Both the position numbers and the translations under genes were made by a program. The notes beneath the pieces are model-generated. The model made no database searches, had not been told where the DNA came from, and saw nothing but the letters and a program-made list of their open reading frames with translations. From NCBI GenBank assembly GCA_943788055.1, contig CALSOU010000008.1, forward strand, positions 62,001-126,000: a stretch of 64,000 nucleotides of DNA. Direction: 5' to 3'. Below are positions 17,792 to 28,234 of the stretch, one piece after another. Origin of the DNA: an uncultured Saprospiraceae bacterium. Its GTDB lineage: Bacteria; Bacteroidota; Bacteroidia; Chitinophagales; Saprospiraceae. Position 1 is the first letter of the stretch; each line of letters starts with the position of its first letter.

Positions 17792-20700
17792 TTATCTAGA
17801 AATGGTTAGATCCCCTGAAATCGTTTCTGGGGTACCATCTTTGTATACTACGAATAATTGATAAACATATACTCCCGGATTTAGCTTTTCCCCCCTGAAA
17901 GTACCATCCCAATTAGGTCCTGTACCGTCTAAGGCAATATCTGTTGCTTCAAACATCTTCTCTCCCCATCTATTGTAGACCTGCATCAATGGCATTTCAG
18001 CAATTTCATCGTTAGGGAAAATTAAGAATACATCATTCACTCCATCATCATCAGGTGAGAAAATATTAGGAATGTACACTTGACGAACTTGTTCAACTCT
18101 AACGTCAATACAATCTTCAGTTGAACAGCCATCACCATACTCGACAAGCACGCATAGTCTTAAGTCTTCTTGAGGTGCAAAATCCAGCGTTGCGCAATCT
18201 ACACCTTGACAAAGAACTGTTCCGGTTGAGTCGGTCCAGACAATATTTGTTATTTCATTGACTGGTACATCTATATTGATTGAATATGAGTTACTATCAC
18301 CTGCGATAATACTTGTAGAACCTTGGATTCCAACAGGATTATCACCTGGCTGAATTAAAGTAATTACTTCACTGTAAGAACAACCGTTACCGTCAACTAC
18401 ATCGATTGTATAGTTAGCTCCCGGCAAATTTGCTACAGCATTTCCATTTATCAACTCATCGTTAACAAATATTGAGTATTCACCACTTCCATTATTAGCA
18501 GTTACCTCAATTGTACCATTCTCATCTCCTGGACAACTAGGATCCGTATACAACACATCTGCTGTCGGTGCTTCGAAAACATTTATGGTTATCACATCAC
18601 TATAGTTACAATTATCATTGAACAATAAGTACTCTATCTGATGCACACCTGGACCGACAATTATTGGATTAAAAAGTCCTGAATTATTAACACCATCACC
18701 TATCCAAGAGACTAGCTCATTTCCAGTAGCACCAGTTACGTCAACATTCAGTTGAACCGGCGCAGCAGAATCATCTAAACAAATATCTTCCTGATCCAAG
18801 AGATCAACATTTACTACTGGACATGCTAAAGTAGTACAATTGATACTAAATGATTCATCTCCACAAGCACATTCTGAAATAGCAATGATTTCAAAATCAA
18901 CATTTTCGTCAGGGTCAAGATCATCAACAGAGTACTCATTTGTTGCCTGCGTAACTACTTCATTTCCATCGACAAAAATTGTATACCCGGATGCACAAGG
19001 CACATCAGGCCAAGTAAAGCTTATTGAACTAGTAGTAGCATCGCAAGAGAACCCTGGATTAGGTAAAGTCAACTCAGGCTCCACAGTTACATTCTGAGAA
19101 AATGTTTCGCTATCGCAGCCAAATTCAGTCAATGTCAAACTTAAATCATACGTCCCAGCAAAATTAAACCATATCTTATAAGGACCAGGTTCTACTCCTG
19201 AAATATTTCCACCCGAAGTTGACCAATCGAATGTTGCTGCTGTATCAAAGCTTCCATCGAAATCTACGAAGAATGTATCAGTAACACAGATTACATCTTG
19301 GGTATTAAAAGATGACACCGGAGTCTGATTAACTGTCATAACGATAGTATCGTTAGATTCGCAGTTGTCTATCAAGTAGGTTAAATAAACCTCATGTATC
19401 CCAGGTCCAGCAGCAGCAGGGTCAAAATCTCCGTTTGCATTCACAGCAGTACCACTCCAAGTTAACGAAGCAGCAGGATCTCCTCCGATAGCTTCACCTG
19501 CAAGATTTATTGATGTTGTATTGTTATCCAAACAGAAAGACGTTTCGTCAGCCGTTATACTTAAAATAACGGGTGGGCAACTTGCAGCTTCACAACTAGC
19601 AAAAGTAGAAACGTCAGCGCACATATTGTTAGAAAATGCAGTAACCACAATTTCTACCACATTGCCAGGCTCAAGGCCATCAACGAAGTAACTAGTTCCG
19701 TTAATTGTATCTTGGACTTCACCATTAATGGTGATTTCATAGCCAGTAGCATTAACAACAGCATTCCAATCGAAAGTAACGTCATTGGTCTGAGAATTAC
19801 AGTCAATCAGTGGTGGTGTCAATTCTTCTTGTACAAGAATCGTCTCGGAATATACTTCTGAAGCACACCCCTCATTCTCTACGGACGTACTGATTGTCTT
19901 GAGACCTGGAGTCGACCAAGTTACCGTGTAGGGTCCATTTCCTGAACCTACTTCCGTACCATCTTCAAAATCCCATGCGAAATTTCCATTTGCAAATGTA
20001 CCTGTATAATTTATGTCTGCTTCATCTGTTATACAGATCGTATCTGTTGCATTAAAAGTACTTACTGGTTGCTCGAGAACTACGATAACAATACTTGAAG
20101 AATATGGACAATCAGTCACGTAATCTAAAACAATCTGATGTTCTCCAGGCGTTGCCGTGATTGGATCGAAAGTTCCAGCATCAGCATCAACAATCCCTGG
20201 TCCAGACCATGTCTGAACTGCATTATTATCAAACGGCATGATGACAGCATTTAGATCAACTTGCGCTGCTCCTGCATCTAAGCATATAGTATCTACAATT
20301 CCAATTGAAATATCCACTGGTGGGCAATTCTGCGCAATACATGTTATCGTGTCAGGAATATTAGGACAAAAGCCATTGTCAACAGCAATAACTTCAATAG
20401 TAACTTCATCATTTGGCGCTAAGCCTGTTACATTGAATGTACCTGTACCTTGATCAAAAACAGCTGTTCCTGGTGCATTTATTACATTCACAATATATCC
20501 ATCAGCAAGGTCGTCCCAGCTAAAACCAATAGAGTCAGTCGCTGAAGTACAATTTATAACCGGAGCTGCCAATGGCGTTACCACTTGAACCGAATCAACA
20601 AAAACATCACTCACACAAGTTCCCTGATTAACACTAACAGAAATTATCTTTTTTCCTGCCGTTGCAAATCCCACATCAAAAGGGCCTGCTGAATTAGCAT

Positions 20701-22600
20701 CTGCTCCTCCTATGTCTCCGCCACCAAAATTCCATGTATAATCTCCGTCTGTTATTACAGAACCATCGTATGTAATCTGCGCCAAATCTGTTATACAGAT
20801 TGTATCCGGTCCAACATAATTAGCTACCGGCTGGGCTAACAAATTAATTTCTTCACATATTTCTGGACTCAAACCACAACCATTGTCAGCAGTAACACAA
20901 ATTTCGTAGGTAGTATTAGGATTTCCATTTTCCCAATTGATTCCAATTGAAGTTCCTGTCAAACCACTAATCCCTAGATTTGTCGACGGTGTCACAGTCC
21001 ATATGTAATCTAAATTTGGATTTGCAGAACTTCCTAATTGATAAGTAACTGAATCCTGTATACATGGGTTTACAGCCCAAGTTCCCAGAGGTGGAGCCTG
21101 GGGTAAAAGATTATCGACGTTGACAAAAATTGGCGAAGAATTAAATTCACAAATCTCACCAAATTGCTCTACTAGAATCTGCAGGTAGTAAGTACCACCC
21201 TCAATCGGTGCAGGAAAACTCTCTGTGGTAATATTGAAATTTTCTGCGTTCTCTGTGAAAATAAGAACATTGTCTAAAAACAAATTATAAGTGATATTCG
21301 TGAAAGGCCCAGGATTAGGCACCACCCCAATCCAACTAAAGTTGAGCTGTCCATCGGAACAGATCGGATCTTGAAGTTGATTTATAACGTTTATGAACAC
21401 TAATATTACCTGAACAGTTGAATCACAACCATTTTGATCGGCATTAGGGCACTGTACTAGAACTCCTTGAGTTGGCGTACTTTGGGTGAAAATTTGATCA
21501 CAAACCTGATATGTAGCGAAGGCCCCATCATTACATACGGTCACTTCTATACTTTCAGGAGGTTGCAGATCATTTTGAATCACGTTAACCACTTGCATGT
21601 AATCACAACTATATGTCGCATCTTCCGCCATATGTGTACTAAGACCGGGACCTGTAATTGGGGGGCCGAGCCATCCTGGAGGTCCAGATGTAGGGAATTC
21701 CCCTTCACAAACCTCAAAATCTTCAAATACCTCATCAGCTACTTGCACAACTTCGACAGTCTGGCAATATACATCTGAGGAATCACAGGCTGTGTATGCG
21801 AAACCGCATATTTCATAAAATCCTGGACTAGAAAAATTAACAATTACAGATGATTGACCCTCTTCAGAGATTATACCGTCTGGAAAATCAGTTGTGGGAG
21901 GATCAATAGTCCAATAGTAATCAATTGCACCACTTCCATCTGGGGAATCTACTGAAAAAGTAATATCACCTCCTAAGCATACTTCTTGACCAGTTAAAGG
22001 CGGATCAAATGAAGATCCATCAAAAAGCTCACTAACACCTAACGGATCATCAACTAAATACTCACCAAGTCCCTGAAGTATTGTGAATTCAACTGTACAA
22101 GCTGAACCAGCAAAACCATCCACAAAAATGACGTATGTATTACCAGGAATAAAATCATTGCTACCAAATTGTACAACACCGGTATTAGCTCCCCCATCGC
22201 AATCAACAACAGTCTCAAAAGAGCAATCTTCATAAATACCGTATTGTATTCCTTGTACTTGGTTACCTCCTCCGTCAGGCACAGACGTACAATCATAAAT
22301 AAAGAGCTCGATCTGTATATTATTTGTAGAAGCTACAAATGAAAACCAAAAGATATTATTAGATGTGGAATTAGTTCCCGGACATAAGGGTGATGGTTGC
22401 GGACCACCTGTATTACCAGAAGTCATCTGTAAACAATAACTTTGAAGCTCATCAATTGTACATAACACCGGAGCATCATCACAAAAATCAGTAGGAGGTT
22501 GCCCCACGTCACCGGTGCACTGAGCATCCACTGAATGGCTAAAACCACTCATTAAAAGAAGTAGTATTACTATAGAAAAAAACTGTAAAACTTTCCTCAT
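17792..22600 (-). CDS. Giant secreted protein with PKD, FN3-like and Ig-like repeats and a T9SS type B sorting domain
   Basis: The best start is the ATG at 22600, which opens a clean signal peptide (MRKVLQFFSIVILLLL...DAQC); the frame extends upstream to 22645. The mature protein of about 1600 aa starts with a carbohydrate- or PPC-like module (WFSFVASTNNIQIELF). It then carries a composite super-repeat of an Ig-like unit (TWSGPGI), a PKD-like unit (FAWDFEDG) and an FN3-like unit (TFDWNAVVNATGYEI), seen about three times with drift. Near the C-terminus is a SprB-type repeat (SCPGDENGTIEV...NGCSYSEV), then the gliding-motility-associated sorting domain (FSPDDDGVNDVF, VYNRWGEKMFE, NPGVYVYQL). 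T9SS type B substrates are exported across the outer membrane and anchored or released; the ligand is unknown. Confidence 0.88.
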   Translation of the reverse strand: MRKVLQFFSIVILLLLMSGFSHSVDAQCTGDVGQPPTDFCDDAPVLCTIDELQSYCLQMTSGNTGGPQPSPLCPGTNSTSNNIFWFSFVASTNNIQIELFIYDCTSVPDGGGNQVQGIQYGIYEDCSFETVVDCDGGANTGVVQFGSNDFIPGNTYVIFVDGFAGSACTVEFTILQGLGEYLVDDPLGVSELFDGSSFDPPLTGQEVCLGGDITFSVDSPDGSGAIDYYWTIDPPTTDFPDGIISEEGQSSVIVNFSSPGFYEICGFAYTACDSSDVYCQTVEVVQVADEVFEDFEVCEGEFPTSGPPGWLGPPITGPGLSTHMAEDATYSCDYMQVVNVIQNDLQPPESIEVTVCNDGAFATYQVCDQIFTQSTPTQGVLVQCPNADQNGCDSTVQVILVFINVINQLQDPICSDGQLNFSWIGVVPNPGPFTNITYNLFLDNVLIFTENAENFNITTESFPAPIEGGTYYLQILVEQFGEICEFNSSPIFVNVDNLLPQAPPLGTWAVNPCIQDSVTYQLGSSANPNLDYIWTVTPSTNLGISGLTGTSIGINWENGNPNTTYEICVTADNGCGLSPEICEEINLLAQPVANYVGPDTICITDLAQITYDGSVITDGDYTWNFGGGDIGGADANSAGPFDVGFATAGKKIISVSVNQGTCVSDVFVDSVQVVTPLAAPVINCTSATDSIGFSWDDLADGYIVNVINAPGTAVFDQGTGTFNVTGLAPNDEVTIEVIAVDNGFCPNIPDTITCIAQNCPPVDISIGIVDTICLDAGAAQVDLNAVIMPFDNNAVQTWSGPGIVDADAGTFDPITATPGEHQIVLDYVTDCPYSSSIVIVVLEQPVSTFNATDTICITDEADINYTGTFANGNFAWDFEDGTEVGSGNGPYTVTWSTPGLKTISTSVENEGCASEVYSETILVQEELTPPLIDCNSQTNDVTFDWNAVVNATGYEITINGEVQDTINGTSYFVDGLEPGNVVEIVVTAFSNNMCADVSTFASCEAASCPPVILSITADETSFCLDNNTTSINLAGEAIGGDPAASLTWSGTAVNANGDFDPAAAGPGIHEVYLTYLIDNCESNDTIVMTVNQTPVSSFNTQDVICVTDTFFVDFDGSFDTAATFDWSTSGGNISGVEPGPYKIWFNFAGTYDLSLTLTEFGCDSETFSQNVTVEPELTLPNPGFSCDATTSSISFTWPDVPCASGYTIFVDGNEVVTQATNEYSVDDLDPDENVDFEIIAISECACGDESFSINCTTLACPVVNVDLLDQEDICLDDSAAPVQLNVDVTGATGNELVSWIGDGVNNSGLFNPIIVGPGVHQIEYLLFNDNCNYSDVITINVFEAPTADVLYTDPSCPGDENGTIEVTANNGSGEYSIFVNDELINGNAVANLPGANYTIDVVDGNGCSYSEVITLIQPGDNPVGIQGSTSIIAGDSNSYSINIDVPVNEITNIVWTDSTGTVLCQGVDCATLDFAPQEDLRLCVLVEYGDGCSTEDCIDVRVEQVRQVYIPNIFSPDDDGVNDVFLIFPNDEIAEMPLMQVYNRWGEKMFEATDIALDGTGPNWDGTFRGEKLNPGVYVYQLFVVYKDGTPETISGDLTISR

Positions 22601-22709
22601 GCGATCTTTTCTAGATTGTTTAAAATAAGTCAGTAAAAGTAACAATTAGATTTAAAAAAAGAGAAATATTTGGTTTTATTTCAATGTGCAGCAATTTATC
22701 GTCGGCTTA

Positions 22710-25700
22710 TCATCTTATTACAGTAATATTTCCTCTTATCATCTCTGTTTTACCATTTACCATCTGCAATCTAGCCAGATAGACAAAAACACCTTCTTGC
22801 ACCTTCTGTCCTCGATGGGTTCCGTCCCAACTGAGACCTTGACCCGGAACAAAATCCTGATCTGAAAATACTTTAGATCCCCATCTATCATAAATATCAA
22901 AAAAGAGTACCTTTTCAACATTTCTTGAAGTTGATATTGAGAAAACATCATTAACTCCATCATTATTCGGAGTAAATGTATTTGGGATATAGAGATTAAT
23001 ATCTTCTTTTACTCTAATAATTACTTGATCTTCCGCAGTACACCCCTCTATATCAACAATTTCAATTCTAACTACCATATTCGTAGGAGGTACAAATTGG
23101 AACTCCAAACAGTTGTTACAGTCGATAATACCAGATGGATCCCATTCAACATCGACTATTTCATTTTCAGGAATACTTAACACAGCTTGAAGATTAACAT
23201 TTTCTCCAAGATTAACTAACGTATCATTCCCAAGGTTTACTTTAAAACTCCGTTCTAATCCAAGCCATATTACTGTATCAAGTACGCAACCAAAACTATC
23301 TTTAACTGTAAGATTATAAACATTCGAAGTCAACTCATCAAAGTACCCTAACTCGGTAAATGAACTTCCTTCAAATGAATAACGGTACGGCTCTACTCCT
23401 CCATTAACGTCAAGAACTTCAATAACACCATCTTCAAAACCTTGGCACGTTTGTTTATCTACTGCTGTAATAATTGATTCTAGTGTAGACTCTTCCACTA
23501 TTATCTCAATCGAATCTCTTTTGACGCACTGATTTTTAGAATTTTGAATTGTAAGTACATAGGTGCCAACTCCATCAATTTCAGGCACTAGTGATTCACC
23601 CCCCAAATTAATCATACCATCTTCTGTACTCCAATTATATATAAATTCCTGACCTTCAGACGATCCTAAACCAGAAATCGAGACATTATTAATATCACAT
23701 AGTATTCGTCCAATCTGTTTTAGCTCCACTGTTGGAGCTAATGTATCAACATTGACTTCAATTGAGTCAAGTCCGCTGCAGCCATTACCCCCTAAGACTT
23801 CTAAATAGTATGTTCCTGCTTCAGAAGTAATGATCGAATCTGCTTCTGAGAAAAGACTATTTGGGCCAGTCCAAATAACAGATTCATCATCTTCGATCGC
23901 TACTCCACGTAGAGTTATACTTAAAGATTCGCAATTAATATCGCTCGACTTTACAATGTCAAAAATGGGTTGTGCTGGCACGTCTTTAACCTCAATCGTT
24001 GCATTTGCAGAGCAACCATTTGGACCCACTACCTCTATAAAGTAAGTTCCCGCTTGATCTGTCAATGTTGATGGACCTATTGAATCAAAACCATTTGGAC
24101 CCATCCAACTGATCGTCGCACCGTCAGTCATAGTAATTGCAGATAGCTCTATCGCTGAACCATCGCAGGGTAAGGTATCATTAAAAACAACTAAGTCTGG
24201 AATTACAAAATCCTCTAAAACTTCAACTGAATCTACCTTTACGCAACCATTCCCTCCTGTTACAGTCACCAGATACATTCCTTCATCCTCAACAATTGGA
24301 GACTGTAAATTACTAGTAAAATTTGGTCCTTCCCATTCGTAGGTTGACTCAAAATCACTATTTGTAAGAAGTATGCTACTTTGTTCATTATTACAATCTA
24401 GTGTATCTGCTACCAATGAAAAAGTTGGGGATTCAATATCTTGAAAAACTTCTACCTGCCAATTTGTAATGCATTCATTTTCAGCAATGCCAGAAAAAAA
24501 GTATATCCCTGGATTAGATAAAATGATAGACAGAACGCTATCTGCAAACCCTAATGGACCAGTCCAATTTGAACTAATGAGATCTTTATCTGAAGATATT
24601 TCTATTTGCGTTGATTCTTGGTTACATGTCAACGTATCAGGAAGAATCAGAAAATCCAGTTTTGCTGCAACTGTGTCAATGAAAACAAATGCAGTATCTC
24701 TTGAAATACAGCTATTTGCAGCGACGCCTGTAAGAATATATTCACCGGGCTCGACAGCTGCATTAAAATTTGAAGTAGAGCTAAAACCGCCTGGTCCTGT
24801 CCAAGAATAATCGACTCCAGGGGTTATCTCTAAAACGTCAATACTAGTTTCAACTTCTCCGCAGAATAGTGTATCACCAATTGCTTCAAAATCAGGATAT
24901 GAGCCAGTAAATGGCAAGTTTAGAGTAATAGAATCTGAACAACCATTTTGACCAGTAACGATAAAGGTATAGTCACCAGGAATATCCACAGTAATTACTG
25001 GGTCATCAAAGATATTGTTAGGGCCTTTCCAAATAAAAGTGACATTTGGCGTTGTGGTAGAACCTGTTAGTATTGCTTGAGTATTAACGCAATCCAGATC
25101 ATTTGAATAAGAAACCGAAATTTCTGGAAGAGAATTATCCTGACTCACATTGATAGTGCCAGAATTTGTACAATCATTTAAACTAGTCACTGTCACTGCA
25201 TACTGACCTTGCTCGGATATCAATGGTGCGGGTAGTGAAGAAATAAATCCCGAAGGTCCAGTCCATGCATAGATGTCATTGGAAGAGGAAGAAGAGGCCT
25301 GCAAAATGAGAGAATTCTGTCCACAGCTAAATTCCTGATCTTCAATAAATAGATCAGGAATTTCAAGGTCTTGCACAACTTCAATAGAATCATAAGAAGT
25401 ACATCCATTTTCAATACCCTCAGCCATCAAATAATACATTCCCGGTTCTTCGACATGCGCGATTAGATCAGAACTTGTATAACCTGTTGACGAAGTCCAA
25501 AATAAATTGCTAATACCGACACTACTAGACTGAATCTCAACGGAATCTACAATGCAATTCAACTCATCATTAACACTAAGATCAAGATTGATAGGTAAGG
25601 TATCGACAGTTACCAGGTAGTTGTATTGCCTAAAGCAATTATTTTCGTCAGCAACGGTAAGAGAATATTCCCCAGGAGTCAGATTTTCAACAATAGAGTC

Positions 25701-28088
25701 CGAAGAAGTAAAACCACTTGGGCCAATCCAAGAATAGGTGAAATCTGAGCTAGCAGTTGTTATTATTCTAGGATTGTCATTTAGACAGGTAAGAGGGAAA
25801 ATAGTGTCATTAACGGAAGGAACTTCAGTATCAAACTCTAAAGAATAGTCAAATATTTGGGTACAACCCTCCTCCGAATAGACAAAAGCAGAATAAGTAC
25901 CAGATACCTCAACGACTATATCTTCAACATTAGAAATAAAACCATTTGGACCAAACCATTCAACTGAATCAATAAAAGCTTGGTTATCTATGGGGTTTAG
26001 AAAAACTGTAGTATTTGGATTATTGCAGTCAATTATATCGGACTGAAATGGTGCCACATTTGGTAAATTAATGAAATTTTCTTCGACATTGAATGAATCA
26101 ACAGCTTGACAACCTTCGGAGATAATGGATACATAATGCATACCAGTTAGTTCCGTGAAAATTGATGTTCCCGAAAGGATATCATTATTTGGCAATGTCC
26201 ATTCAACAAAAGCATTTGGATCTGCAATTGCAATGGAAACCATTGCGGATTCATTTGGACAAAGAATGTCTTCGAAATTCAAATTGTAATCTAATTCGTC
26301 AGAAGTCCCAGTAAGTTCTATAGAGTAGTTTCCGACACAACCAAAAGCATCAGTCGCAGACACAAAATAAGTTCCAGCTTCAGACACAATAGGGTTTTTT
26401 CCGGAAAACGTAAATCCATTGGGACCATTCCATTCATAACTGAGTGCATTGGAGGTAGCATCAACTTCGATGATAATTTGAGGTTGCGAACACGAAATAC
26501 TTTCTGCACTCAACTGCAGGATAGGGACATCACCTGCTTGATTGATTACAACTGATTCGGAAGCTATACAGCCAGTTATAGCCTCAACAGTTACGGTATA
26601 GATTCCCGGAAAATTCACTTCAACATTTTCTAAATTCGACGTGAAGTTATTTGGGCCAACCCATGAAAAGTTTTGAATCGCACTTGTAGAACTAAAATCA
26701 ATCTCTACGGACGAATTGACACAGGTAAGCGTCCCTCCAGTTAAAACAATATCTGGAACATTTGCATCAACTAAAACCTGGATTGAGTCAGTGCTTACAC
26801 ATAATCCATTAGTAATCGTAAGAATATAAATTCCGCCTTGGTTAACAACTGCCGTCTCCTCATTTGTAGGGCTGACAAAACCACCACCAATCGTTGTCCA
26901 CTCAAAAACACTGTAGCTACTAGTGCTAGAACCAGAACTACTCAATGATAACTCAGAATCGGTACAATTAAGCATGGTGGAATTTGCTGAAATCACTGCT
27001 TCAACAGTCACTGTCTCTAAATTTAGAATATATAGGCTATCGCATCCATTCGATTGAGGGAGTACGATTTCGTATTGATCTGCTGCCGAATAAACATTAC
27101 CTCCATACTCATAACCAGTGCCTTCACAAATTGTCACATCCAAAATCAGCGTCTCTGGTGGTTCTTGTAATAATAATGTCACACAATCCTGATTGAGACT
27201 GCCACAAATCGTAGGATTCATACTTTCGACGGCTGTGACAAGTTGTTCAAAAGTACCGGATTCGAAAATCGGTATACTATCTATGTCATCAAGATGTAGC
27301 GAAAAGCCACAGACTTCATAATTACCTGCGGGATAACTAGTCATGTCAATTATGTCATCGATATATAGTATTGTTTCACCTTGTCTTACAACATACAGAA
27401 ATTGATAATCATCAGAAGGTTGTCCATTCTGAAAACTAGGAATTAGATCAATGCTATCAGATTCAGGAATACAAATACTGATTTCATTTGATTCAAATTC
27501 TCCAGGATCTGCCTCGCAAATGTTACAATCTAAGCCAGAGTCATCACAAAAGAAAATAGTTGCATCCCTTAAAACACCGAGGTCGAATAGTGCGTTGTCG
27601 AGAATCTGAAGACTCCATATACCATTTATTGATCCTTGATCAAAATTCTCAAGACATCCCAAGTATGGGTGATATGACCCACTATACTCACCAAGAATAC
27701 CCCATGGTTGATCGTTATTCCATGTTTCGCTGAATCCTACATCAGGACTCCCTGCTGAGCCACAAGGCACAAATAATACCTCCCAATCTGTAAATGAAGT
27801 ATTTCCAAAAGATCCCGAAGGCCCTATTAGAGTAATACTCTGACCAGATGGTGAAGTTAAATCAATTGTCAAGTCCCCAACTTGCTGATGTTCAAATTCA
27901 AGATAGATTCCACATACACCCTGAGTGCCATCAAGATCTGGATTAGTAGAACCCTCTACGATAAAGTTTGCTGTAACTGGAGATAAATCAGGAATGTCAA
28001 TCTGCTCTGATATAGAGCATTGTGCTAGGCTTGGCCTTACTTGTATTAGCAAAGCAAATAGAAATAGGAAAATAACCTGTAATTTCAT
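22710..28088 (-). CDS. Giant secreted protein with P-domain, about 15 Ig-like repeats and a T9SS type B sorting domain
   Basis: The 1792-residue protein opens with a signal peptide (MKLQVIFLFLFALLIQVRPSLAQC). Next comes a proprotein-convertase P-domain-like module (about residues 30-185: GVCGIYLEFEHQQVGDL, DLTSPSGQ, GIWSLQILDNA). A Cys-containing spacer is followed by about fifteen divergent Ig-like repeats of about 80 aa, each with a first Cys near the start, a Y/F-x-W-x-GP-x-GF core and a G-x-Y-x-V-T-V segment ending in NGC. A SprB-like repeat (CQGFEDGVIEV) and the sorting domain (FTPNNDGVNDVFSI, IYDRWGSKVF) end it. The role is probably adhesion or surface structure (inference). It lies 109 bases upstream of the previous giant gene. 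Confidence 0.87.
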   Translation of the reverse strand: MKLQVIFLFLFALLIQVRPSLAQCSISEQIDIPDLSPVTANFIVEGSTNPDLDGTQGVCGIYLEFEHQQVGDLTIDLTSPSGQSITLIGPSGSFGNTSFTDWEVLFVPCGSAGSPDVGFSETWNNDQPWGILGEYSGSYHPYLGCLENFDQGSINGIWSLQILDNALFDLGVLRDATIFFCDDSGLDCNICEADPGEFESNEISICIPESDSIDLIPSFQNGQPSDDYQFLYVVRQGETILYIDDIIDMTSYPAGNYEVCGFSLHLDDIDSIPIFESGTFEQLVTAVESMNPTICGSLNQDCVTLLLQEPPETLILDVTICEGTGYEYGGNVYSAADQYEIVLPQSNGCDSLYILNLETVTVEAVISANSTMLNCTDSELSLSSSGSSTSSYSVFEWTTIGGGFVSPTNEETAVVNQGGIYILTITNGLCVSTDSIQVLVDANVPDIVLTGGTLTCVNSSVEIDFSSTSAIQNFSWVGPNNFTSNLENVEVNFPGIYTVTVEAITGCIASESVVINQAGDVPILQLSAESISCSQPQIIIEVDATSNALSYEWNGPNGFTFSGKNPIVSEAGTYFVSATDAFGCVGNYSIELTGTSDELDYNLNFEDILCPNESAMVSIAIADPNAFVEWTLPNNDILSGTSIFTELTGMHYVSIISEGCQAVDSFNVEENFINLPNVAPFQSDIIDCNNPNTTVFLNPIDNQAFIDSVEWFGPNGFISNVEDIVVEVSGTYSAFVYSEEGCTQIFDYSLEFDTEVPSVNDTIFPLTCLNDNPRIITTASSDFTYSWIGPSGFTSSDSIVENLTPGEYSLTVADENNCFRQYNYLVTVDTLPINLDLSVNDELNCIVDSVEIQSSSVGISNLFWTSSTGYTSSDLIAHVEEPGMYYLMAEGIENGCTSYDSIEVVQDLEIPDLFIEDQEFSCGQNSLILQASSSSSNDIYAWTGPSGFISSLPAPLISEQGQYAVTVTSLNDCTNSGTINVSQDNSLPEISVSYSNDLDCVNTQAILTGSTTTPNVTFIWKGPNNIFDDPVITVDIPGDYTFIVTGQNGCSDSITLNLPFTGSYPDFEAIGDTLFCGEVETSIDVLEITPGVDYSWTGPGGFSSTSNFNAAVEPGEYILTGVAANSCISRDTAFVFIDTVAAKLDFLILPDTLTCNQESTQIEISSDKDLISSNWTGPLGFADSVLSIILSNPGIYFFSGIAENECITNWQVEVFQDIESPTFSLVADTLDCNNEQSSILLTNSDFESTYEWEGPNFTSNLQSPIVEDEGMYLVTVTGGNGCVKVDSVEVLEDFVIPDLVVFNDTLPCDGSAIELSAITMTDGATISWMGPNGFDSIGPSTLTDQAGTYFIEVVGPNGCSANATIEVKDVPAQPIFDIVKSSDINCESLSITLRGVAIEDDESVIWTGPNSLFSEADSIITSEAGTYYLEVLGGNGCSGLDSIEVNVDTLAPTVELKQIGRILCDINNVSISGLGSSEGQEFIYNWSTEDGMINLGGESLVPEIDGVGTYVLTIQNSKNQCVKRDSIEIIVEESTLESIITAVDKQTCQGFEDGVIEVLDVNGGVEPYRYSFEGSSFTELGYFDELTSNVYNLTVKDSFGCVLDTVIWLGLERSFKVNLGNDTLVNLGENVNLQAVLSIPENEIVDVEWDPSGIIDCNNCLEFQFVPPTNMVVRIEIVDIEGCTAEDQVIIRVKEDINLYIPNTFTPNNDGVNDVFSISTSRNVEKVLFFDIYDRWGSKVFSDQDFVPGQGLSWDGTHRGQKVQEGVFVYLARLQMVNGKTEMIRGNITVIR

Positions 28089-28123
28089 ATGCTACATAGT
28101 ATGCACGATTAAACTATCTGAGT

Positions 28124-28166
28124 TTAGAAGAAATAAAAGAACAAATTGCTCTCCTATTTCTTCTAA
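28124..28166. repeat. Perfect 12-base inverted repeat between two giant genes
   Basis: TTAGAAGAAATA (28124-28135) and TATTTCTTCTAA (28155-28166) are perfect complements 19 bases apart, in the gap between the 28235-34633 gene and the 22710-28088 gene. On the transcribed minus strand no T-run follows the stem, so an mRNA processing or stabilising hairpin fits better than a classical terminator. Confidence 0.6.
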
Positions 28167-28234
28167 AAAACAAATTACATCAAGTTCACAAGACTATCTA
28201 GATAACTGCACTAGCAGTATTTCTTGCTTTAGGC

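Noticed and set aside
22600-22645. Upstream start adding 15 residues to the first giant T9SS protein
   Set aside because: The added residues are charged and precede a complete signal peptide that begins cleanly at the ATG at 22600.
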